Assembly: GCA_033439685.1 (NCBI GenBank)
Contig: JAUEDM010000006.1
Coordinates: forward strand, 1,922,001 to 1,986,000
Direction: 5' to 3'
Origin: Apodospora peruviana
Lineage: Eukaryota; Ascomycota; Sordariomycetes; Sordariales; Lasiosphaeriaceae
Length of the DNA: 64,000 bases
This document shows, piece by piece, positions 55,943-64,000 of the stretch (position 1 is its first letter; each line of letters begins with the position of its first letter). A program made the position numbers and the translations under genes. The notes beneath the pieces were generated by a model. That model searched no databases, was not told where the DNA came from, and saw nothing but the letters and a program-made list of their open reading frames with translations.

Positions 55943-56958
55943 ATGAATCCCGAGTAGTACGCATCCCCATCCGCCCCTCGAAATACGCTATCCTCCTTTT
56001 TGTCGCTTGCTGACTGACCATTTCCTCCCATCCAGGGTACCGCCGCTCCGCGAAGCCGACGACTTCTCTGTACAATACCCGACTTGTCTGCTAACCGCCG
56101 CCCAGATACGACTACCTCTTCAAGCTCCTCCTCATCGGTGATTCCGGTGTCGGAAAGTCTTGCTTGCTGTTGCGATTTGCCGATGATACCTACACGGAAT
56201 CCTACATCTCCACCATCGGTGTTGATTTTGTACGTCTCTCCGCCGGCAAAAGCCGATCTGGAATAGGCAGGGTGCTGACTCTGATATTAGAAAATCCGGA
56301 CGATTGAGCTCGACGGCAAGACAGTGAAGCTACAGATTGTGAGCAACCCCTATCCCGGTCCTGAACCCCGACCGAGAAGCCATCGATCCAGTCGCTAACT
56401 GGAAAAACTACTTTTTAGTGGGATACCGCCGGCCAAGAACGTTTCCGGACAATCACCTCCTCCTACTACCGGGGTGCCCATGGCATCTGCGTCGTCTACG
56501 ACGTTACCGATATGGACAGCTTCAATAACGTGAAGCAATGGCTGCAGGAGATCGACAGATATGCAACCGAAGGCGTGAACAAGCTGCTCGTAGGAAACAA
56601 GAGCGATATGTCGGATAAGAAGGTTGTCGAGTACACAGTCGCAAAGGTAAACCCGCCACGTATATCTTGCTAGGCTGCCGTTCGCATGCCACGCCAGGCA
56701 GTCGAGCTTGCAACATCAATGACTTGATCAAATGACGCTAACCCTTGTCACCAATAGGAATTCGCCGACAGCCTCGGTATTCCTTTCCTCGAGACCTCCG
56801 CCAAGAACGCGAGCAATGTCGAGCAAGCTTTCCTGACGATGGCCCGTCAAATCAAGGAGCGCATGGGCAGCAGCGTCGCTACCAACAACACAAAAGCCAG
56901 CGTCAACGTCGCTCCCGGGCATGGTGTCTCGAACAACCAGTCCGGCGGCTGCTGCTAA
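55943..56958 (+). CDS. YPT1: Rab GTPase YPT1 (Rab1)
   Basis: Five exons, 55943-55953, 56106-56229, 56291-56338, 56419-56646 and 56758-56958, give 203 residues, exactly the family length. The first exon is only 11 nt (Met-Asn-Pro and two bases of Glu). All nucleotide-binding motifs are intact: GDSGVGKS at 15-22, the effector-loop Thr in ISTIGVDF, WDTAGQE, GNKSD and TSAKN. The C-terminus ends in two cysteines, the site of geranylgeranylation. YPT1 switches between GDP and GTP forms to direct ER-to-Golgi and intra-Golgi vesicle transport and autophagosome formation. Each join restores the conserved family sequence, so the model is secure. It converges on CTF4. Confidence 0.98.
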
Positions 56959-57886
56959 ACAAAGCCGGTTTACGCTTCTTGGTGCACATCTCGGTGTTTT
57001 AACGGCTCTGCATCGGACGGGCTCTAATTATGGCGTGGTTGGGTGTGAATTGTGCGTAATCGGGTTGTGTGCTAGGTTGCCACACCCTGGACGGGGTCTT
57101 TGTTGCGGGGGTGTTACTGAGGAGTGCAGGCTAGCAAGTCCTGGAGGCCTTGACTTGGGGTGTTGCTCTGTCTTGCGTCTCGGACGGCGAAGATCCAGGT
57201 GCAGAGTTGAGAACGAGAAACGTGTTTGGTCAGCAGTCCTCGACATCCCCAAGACTCAGACAAACACATCGCAATATGGCCCAGATATCATGCTTTTTTA
57301 CAACAATCAGCCCCGGGTTTTCCTTGCTTCGCTTTTCGTGCACATGGAGGAAAAAAGGGCGCGGGCTGAGACACAAGCAAAGCTCAGCTCACTGCGAGCC
57401 ACGGTTTTGTTTCCGTTCCGTTGTGTTTCGGTGTGTGTATTTCGAATCTATGGGCATAACTTGAGGAATGCGGCACTTGATTTTTCTCGTTATTTTCCTT
57501 TTGCGGTTGTTTATTAAACACGGTTCTTTTTTGCTGAACCAACTATGTACCCTGTTTTCCTCTTTCTGGTCTTGTTATTCAACTGTTTCGGGAGCTTGTA
57601 GTTTTCATTGTGCCTTTCCTATTCATCCATTTACATCTTTAACTTAGGAGAGAGAGATGAAATGCGTGTGCTGTTCCGTCTTATTTTGTGAAATGTAAAG
57701 AACGTAAAAATTCGATGTTAGGATCTGCATCCGTACTCAGCTGCCCACCTTGATCACACATGAACATGCATCTAATTACACAGGGTAGGTAGGTATATGA
57801 CAAAGGCAGAAACATATATCGTGTGCCCAACAACCACCAACCAACCACACACTTAATCAAACATAAAACACCTAACCATCCTCTTA
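56959..57886. other. Convergent 3' regions of YPT1 and CTF4
   Basis: The sequence is T-rich in its second half. A plus-strand frame at 56921-57517 is a read-through of another frame and has no domain. No gene was recognised. Confidence 0.55.
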
Positions 57887-60625
57887 TCAATCATCGTCAT
57901 TAAACGGATCATCATCATCACCAAGAACCCTCTTCTCCCCAAGCTCCCGAATCTTCTCCCCCAGGATCGTCCGGCCGTACCGCTCGGCGATCTTGCCGGC
58001 CGCCTCGATCATGCGCCCGCTCCGATCACGCAGCAGACTGGCCGCCTCGAGCGCACGCATGCCCCTCTCCTCGCCCTCGCGGCATTCGATGGCCAGCAGC
58101 TGTAAGAGCGTCTTGTCGATATCCAGCTCCAGCCTCGCGAGGGCAGCCCTTTGCGCACCAGACGAGCTGGAGCTGGTCGATGCGACAAAGTCGGCCATCT
58201 GAGCGGCGCGGAGACCGCTGAGCAGATACGACTGTTCGAGTTTGCGAGTTTCGGATTTTCCTTCGTCATCTTCGTCTTCTTGCTCTACTTCGTCATCGTC
58301 CTCTTCTTCTTCTTCTTCTTCCTCGGCAGAAAGCATGTCGTCGTCAAAATCATCGAGATTCATATCATCGCCATCCCCATTCTGCTTCCTTTGCTTCTTT
58401 TTCTTCTTCTTCTTCTTCTTCTTATCTGCTGCAGGGACAGAGGTAAGAGGGATGTAGAAGTCGAATTCTGACAGAAGCGGCCGCGGAAAATAAGGATACT
58501 GGTCGCCGCCTTTGAGAATGATGCAGTGGAACTTGTCGTCGGCCACGGCGATGGGGAAATACGTCTCGCGCTTCTTGCCCGACGCCAGCCGGGGCAGCAG
58601 TTTCGTGTCGAGGAGGGGCACCCACGATGCGCGCGAGGGCTTGCGCCAGTGCAATAGAGTCAGGAGAGTCCCCGTTGAGTCGTAGATGCAGGGATCCTAT
58701 ATTCAACCCATATGCGTTAGCTATTTGTTTTATAAGCAGGAAAAAGGGGGGTGAGCAAAACGTACGCCATTGTCAGAGAAAAACACGCTCTTGACTGTGG
58801 CACCCTCGGGCAACGCAACGGTGTCTTCGTTCTGGCAGATCTCGTCCCGCTTAATGTTCTCGATGGTGTAAAGGAGCTTCGACATGCCGTCGGCCCCAAC
58901 GGGGCCGTTGCCCATGGTGAGGACGTAGTCCCGCCAGCTGGCGCAGGTGACGATTGGTGTGCTCTTGGGTCTGTACACGCGATAAGGGATACCGAACAGC
59001 GTGTACACACGCACGTAGTTGGTCGTCGTCGTCACGGTGACGAATGAGTCGCTGAGGGACATGGCCAGGACCGCCTCGCCCTTGGGCAGTGTGGTCCGCC
59101 ACTCGGTGCGCTGGGTCCACGTCTCGTGCGGGCGAAACAGGACCACGGCGGGTGACCCGTCGTCCTTTGGCGGGCACGAGAAGAGGGTGCCGTTGTCGTT
59201 CAGGCACGCCTTGTCGTAGAGAAAGGTGTCAGTGAAGTGGAAGTCGCGGTGGAACTCGTGATCATAGAACTCGACCGTGACTGTGTTGTGCGAGTCTTGG
59301 TCGACCGTCCATACGAAGCCGATCAGGTTCAGGCAGAGGTATTTGCGGTTTCCGCGCCAAGGGGTCGAGCCGGGCTGAAAGGACTCGTGGTGCTGCGGCT
59401 GGACGAAGTTGCCGCGCTTGGCAGGACGCGCTCTGCCAAACAAGGGATCGTCCTCGGCCGGGCGTTTTAGCCCGGCGTTGAGGGTATACCCGGCTCCATC
59501 ATCGTCAACTACAAAGTCGTCATCGTCACCGTAATTCTCGTCCAGCAAGTCATCCAGGCTTTCCAGAGAGCCTCTGCGCGGACGGGTAGCCAGAGCCTTG
59601 TGGCCATTGGTCTCGGGCGCTCGACCGTTGGCGGATGTTTCCAACAGAGGGTCGTGGATGAAGGGTGCGGGCTGCTTAGGGAGCCGCAAAAAGGAAGAGA
59701 ATTGCTCCGACACGAACTCGGGGCAGATGAAGACCTCACCATCTGATGTCGTGAAAGACGCCAAGTTCTTGGCGGGATGCCACGCGATATCAATCACGTT
59801 AGGGTATTCGTATCTGGCGACGACCGTCTGGTCTTTCGTGGACCAAATAAGGATCTTTTTGTCCTTGCCCGCCGAAGCCAGCAACGCGCCATTTGGCGAC
59901 CAAGCCAGCGCTGTAATGTCTCCGTCGTGGCCATTGGAGAAGGCTCGTTGTTTCTCCCAGTCGTTTTTGGATACAACCTGGATGTCTCTGGTGGGGGTTG
60001 GCACGGCGAACGCTCGTCCATCTGGATGCCATGCCACTTTGCCCGAAGCTTCAGAGTCGGTCTCCATGCGGCCAAGTACCCCATCCACCTTGCGAATGAG
60101 TTCAGGGTGCTCAGCTGTCAGCGAGTAGATGTAGACGACGCCGTCGGTACATGAAAGCGCGAGCAGGCTGCCCTTTGGATCGAAAGCTAGATGTTTGGTA
60201 GGCTTCTCGTGTTCCTTCAATGTGCGTAGATTGGTGTTGTCCTCGATGCTGACCAGCTTGACAGTCAGCTCGTCGCTGGCCACAGCACACCACTTGCTGT
60301 CTGGCGAGAGAGCGACGTCACGAATCGGCAGGGATGTACGTAGCAGGAAGCGATCGAACATGTTGTTCTCGAGGGTGTATAGACTGACGGTGCCATCCTC
60401 GCAGCCGGCAACGAAGAAGCCATTGCTTGCAGAGACAGCGAGATTTTGTTCCTGGCAGTCATCGATATTGTCCGGCTCGCCATCAAAACCCGTCTTGTAT
60501 AGTCTGATGGTATTGTTGGACCCGACTGTTACCAACTTGGAGCCGTCGGGGGTGTAGGCACAGCGAGTGGCTCCTTGGGTGTGCGCTGGCCGTGGCCGTG
60601 GCCGGGAGGCAATAAGAGATGCCAT
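57887..60625 (-). CDS. CTF4: Replisome hub protein CTF4 (AND-1/WDHD1; SepB/Mcl1)
   Basis: Two exons on the minus strand, 60625-58766 and 58696-57887 (69-nt intron, phase 0), give 889 residues. The ATG at 60625 is the first in frame. The N-terminal WD40 propeller runs to about 300, with TRCAYTPDGSKLVTVGSNNTI and ITALAWSPNGALLASAGKDKK. An acidic linker with DDLLDENYGDDDD follows. The SepB/Mcl1-type second domain (about 420-720) includes STPWRGNRKYLCLNLIGFVW and YDHEFHRDFHFTDTF. The C-terminal part has a run of 10 Lys, an acidic stretch with 8 Glu, and helices (AALARLELDIDKTLLQLLAIE). Ctf4 is a trimeric hub that links the CMG helicase to DNA polymerase alpha and promotes sister-chromatid cohesion. 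Two ACGCGT boxes lie upstream. Confidence 0.93.
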
Positions 60626-60785
60626 AATTGCAAAAATCAAGAATTCAGCGGGTGTTGAGCAGTAGTCTCGAGTTTACCATAACCGGGTCTCGTCGTGTTC
60701 AAATTGGTGAGGTCGCCCCAGTTTGGACTTCCGTCTTTTCAACTCTCAAGTGGTGGTGGTGCTGCTGAAGCCGCCATGTTAGGAG

Positions 60786-60834
60786 ACGCGTCGAGCCGCG
60801 TTTTCAATTACAATTTACGGAAAGGGGGACGCGT
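60786..60834 (-). promoter_or_regulatory. Pair of ACGCGT (MCB) boxes in the CTF4 promoter
   Basis: ACGCGT is found at 60786-60791 and 60829-60834, about 161 and 204 bp upstream of the CTF4 ATG, with a further CGCGTTTT half-site between them. ACGCGT is the binding site of the G1/S factor MBF, which controls replication genes in fungi. Use here is inference. The divergent WD40 gene starts about 300 bp on the other side. Confidence 0.5.
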
Positions 60835-61130
60835 TACGGGATTACGGCAGCCCCACCACTTCCCCGCCAAACATCTTGCTGAGCGCTGACTGCCCTCCGA
60901 CTGCCAACTGCACGACAAAGCTGCCAGGTGTCAGTAGTCCGGCAACATTGCACTTCAGAGAGAGCCATCCATCGCAGGAAGGTCCACTTTCTTGATACCT
61001 CTTATCAACTGCGGAGGCAACAGGAGTGAACATGATTATTAGAGGCATCATCCCAAACTGCCCATAAGAGAGAAGAGCAAATCAAACCTAATATTAGGGC
61101 TCGTTTGACAGAACAGAAAACAAAATCGAA

Positions 61131-62468
61131 ATGCAGTCTTCAGATCCGCGACACTTCTTTGAGACCGAGTATGGAATCCAGGTTCAGTTTATTTAAAAAG
61201 AGGACAAAAGGGAGTGTGTCTGTTAATTCGTGATTTCCAGCGCAGAAATACAAACAAAGGAAAGGAGGGCTGCCAAGTCTAGCAACAGATATGGCAATCC
61301 CATCCAGCTCAAGTCCAAGATCCTCGCAGCCGTGGTGGACCCCTGGGCTCCTACATCAACCATCCTGGTAGCCGAGTCGGCGGGCGCAGTTCGCAGAGTC
61401 AACGTCGATGTATGTTCATTTGATTCAAGTTCCGCGTGTGTCTATTTTTGACACCAAGAATAGGCCCAAGGAAGCGCCACAACGGTCTATCGTGGCCCGA
61501 CCGCCCCGGTCTGTTGCGTGGCGGTGGGCGGGCCAAAGCTCAAGACTCTCTTCGCTGGCTCGTGGGATAAGGCTGTCTGGTCATGGCATCTCGACACCAA
61601 GGCGCCCGACCGAAAATATGTCGGACATAGCGATTTCGTAAAGGCTGTTGTCTGTGGCAGGATGGCGGGCAAGGACTACCTGATCAGTGGCGGCGCGGAC
61701 AAGAAGATAATCGTTTGGGACATCGAATCGGGAGCCCGACTGCACACGCTGCAAGATAGCGTCGTCAACATGCTCAGCGTACAAGACCTGGTAATCGATC
61801 ACGCCTCATCTACCGCGGACGAGATCAGTCTTTTCAGCGCCAGCAGCGACCCGCACATTCGACGCTGGAAGATCCGCGCCGACGGCTGGGAGCAGCTCAC
61901 TGAGCCCGACTCTCTCAAGCCTGGCGCAGAACGCCGAACCATCGTCGAGCACGAGACGACTGTCTACAAGCTTGCCCTTACCCACCCCAATGATGAGGAG
62001 GAGGAAGTGGTGGACTTGTGGACTTCCAGTGGTGATGGCACCGCCAAATGCTTATCGAGACTACGAGACTTTGCTCCCGCTGATACATTCAACCACGGTG
62101 ACCACGTGCGTGCTGTGGCGGTCACACGTGCCTGGGTCATCACTGGCGGGAGGGACGAGAACCTGAAGTACTGGAACCGCGCCACGGGAGCGCTATACTG
62201 CACTCTTGAGGGACATTTTGACGAGGTCACCGATCTCGTTGTGCTGAGGGGCTCGAATGGAGAACAGAGGCGGGTGTGCAGTGTCAGCATCGACGGCACC
62301 GTGAGGACGTGGCCACTAGAGACGGCTGTGCTCGATGCCTTGGTCGAGGAGCAAGAGAAGCCGGACGACGAAGAGGACGAGGAGGACAAAGACGCAGAAA
62401 AGGCCGGAAATCTGCTGAGTGCTGACGAGGAAGCCGAACTCGCTGCCCTGATGGAGGACGATGATTAG
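61131..62468 (+). CDS. WD40-repeat protein of unknown role
   Basis: Three exons, 61131-61168, 61241-61409 and 61464-62468 (72- and 54-nt introns), give 403 residues. The body is a WD40 propeller: KTLFAGSWDKAVWSWHLDT, YLISGGADKKIIVWDIESG, SLFSASSDPHIRRWKI, DLWTSSGDGTAKCLSRL, WVITGGRDENLKYWNRATG and RVCSVSIDGTVRTWPLE are successive blades. The C-terminal ~45 residues are strongly acidic and end ELAALMEDDD. The first exon supplies the short N-terminus MQSSDPRHFFET, and the join into AEIQTKERRAAKSS is in frame. WD40 propellers are protein-binding platforms; the partner cannot be told from the sequence. It shares a divergent 505-bp promoter with CTF4. Confidence 0.88.
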
Positions 62469-64000
62469 AGTTTGCAAACTGCCTTTCGTAATAAGAGATT
62501 CTCGTCGGATTCTTTCGAAACATTTTCTTTGCAGGGTCCCGGTGGTTTTCTTATCTGCGTTTCTGGAACGTCAAGGACGCCAAACCCAGGCAAGCTGCAG
62601 GGAGACGGGTGACAGCAGAGAACACAACGAAAGGCGGCGATGGCGTTTTGTTTCTCCAAACGCGAGATGGTAAGTTCCGATCTCGATCAATTGTGGAAGT
62701 TACACTAGGTACATTCTGTACCCTACGCCGAGGAGCTCGTATGCAGTTGGGCGGCCCATCTTATGGACTTAGGAAGGGAAGGTGGACGCCATATCCGATG
62801 ATCAAGTCCAGAGGTGAGTTCAACCTAAAAGCTATCACCTATCGATATATTGTCTGCGGAAAGAATAGAATATTAACCCGTAAGGAACGATCCTACACTA
62901 CAGTGCACGGCTACCACGTGTTAGCGTAGCAAGATGGTACCATATGACGGCAACGCAGCAGGGAGCAGATAATAGTTCGCGGTAACTTCCACATCCGTTC
63001 CAAAAATTCACACCACAGTCCTTTTGCCATTTTGCACTACCAAGGACGCAGTCGCCTAACTCAGCATGACCTGAAACATTTGGCAATTGCTGACCCTTGT
63101 TCTCTCATTGGGCTCTTGACTACCCCTTGCGTTCTGGTCTGCAGCTAACAGACGCATCTCGAAAAGAAAAGTACGCCACCATGTTTTATTTTCTTCTGCC
63201 TTATCACGGCAACCAACACCAGTGCTCCTCAATATTCATTGCGACGGCGATTTCCTCCCTTACTGCTTGCTAATGTCGTACAATACGCACCTCGAGACGG
63301 GATGTAGCACGACTTCACGACTTGGTTAAGGCGGGGCAGCTTTGCATTTCCTTCTACTCCGTACGTGTCAAGCCATCTGCAGCCATCTCATTCCGAGACG
63401 CCTCTGTCCGCCCATCCACACCAACAGAGACAAAAACCGACATGTCAAAATCTGTCCGAAACCTGCGGCTGCGGCTACTCACATGGGAACTTCAGTAGGT
63501 GTCCTGCACTGCACTCCTTTTGCATTTATTTTCCCTTTGCAGTTGGTTCTTTCTTTCCGGTATGGTAGGTAGGTTGGTAGGTAGGTATGCACCATGATGG
63601 ATCTACTGTGTGGTTCTGTTTCCATTCCGTTTGTTGTTCCTTGATGGACGAGTTGTCGTTCAAGTCCTCCATCCCTCCCTCTCTTTGCCTTCCAATATGT
63701 GCCCAACAGTGCAACCCCGGGGCGGTTCGGCACTGCAAGGTCAAAGTCGATCCTGTATCCCCATCCCGCTCGCGTCCAAGCGGTCGACCAAGGAATGATG
63801 GGTTTATTATCAACCGCCAATTAAGAAGCCGGGATGCTCGTGAATTAATGCTTCTATCCGGCTCCGATTCCGCGGATATATTGTAATATGTAGGTTTGGT
63901 ATGTTCCATCTACGTTAAGTTCCAAGTGGTCTCCCTGGGGAAAAGAAAATGATACGTTTCTTGATGTTCGAGATCTTCCTTCCCCTTGTCCCCCTGCTTA
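62469..64000. other. Gene-free right end of the window
   Basis: No coding frame with a domain or coding-like composition was recognised on either strand. A run of GGTAGGTTGGTAGGTAGGTA lies at about 63565-63585. The stretch may include the promoter of a gene beyond the window. Confidence 0.5.

Overview
The window is nuclear DNA of a filamentous ascomycete, most likely a Sordariomycete related to Neurospora and Chaetomium. The evidence is a cytochrome c almost identical to the Neurospora type, genes broken by short GT-AG introns (mostly 50-150 nt) with fungal branch sites, GC-rich coding sequence, and compact housekeeping genes separated by gene-poor stretches of up to about 6 kb. Exon joins were worked out by hand from reading frame, splice sites and family sequence; none is backed by transcripts.

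Layout, left to right: 1-2404 (+) is the 3' part of a PARP / ubiquitin-E2 fusion gene. 3575-4821 (+) is exosome subunit RRP42. 5056-5909 (-) is an unknown mitochondrial membrane protein, divergent from cytochrome c (6619-7522, +). 8329-10671 (-) is the ribosome-assembly AAA ATPase RIX7, followed by ribosomal protein L15 (11735-12592, -). 14618-17305 (-) is a PSP1-domain protein. A roughly 6 kb gene-free stretch follows. Next come the iron-sulfur scaffold NFU1 (23339-24377, -) divergent from a HIT zinc-finger protein (24954-25869, +), and a low-complexity hypothetical protein (26343-27677, -). After another gene-free stretch of about 4.9 kb lie a Ras-GEF with an N-terminal degenerate GTPase domain (32607-35845, +), RAD57 (36277-37881, -), a cysteine-rich single-pass surface protein (38883-40375, +) and a carnitine acetyltransferase (41112-43809, -). 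The right part has a 2EXR-type protein with a 21-Asn run (46653-47843, +), a small SET-domain protein (52159-53201, +), an unknown protein (53671-54762, -), the Rab GTPase YPT1 (55943-56958, +), the replisome hub CTF4 (57887-60625, -) and, divergent from it, a WD40 protein (61131-62468, +).

No gene cluster, mobile element, CRISPR array, rRNA or convincing tRNA was seen. The genes are mostly independent housekeeping genes, but three themes recur. Ribosome production is represented by RRP42, RIX7 and RPL15, and all three have an AAAATT-type element about 180-190 bp upstream of the start codon. Mitochondrial function is represented by cytochrome c, its divergent partner and NFU1; the cytochrome c promoter has an inverted pair of CCAAT boxes. 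Genome maintenance is represented by CTF4 and RAD57; the CTF4 promoter has two ACGCGT boxes.

The observations most worth following are the PARP-E2 fusion with an altered catalytic triad, the Ras-GEF carrying a pseudo-GTPase domain, and a near-palindromic decamer TACGGANTAC that occurs nine times, only between genes.
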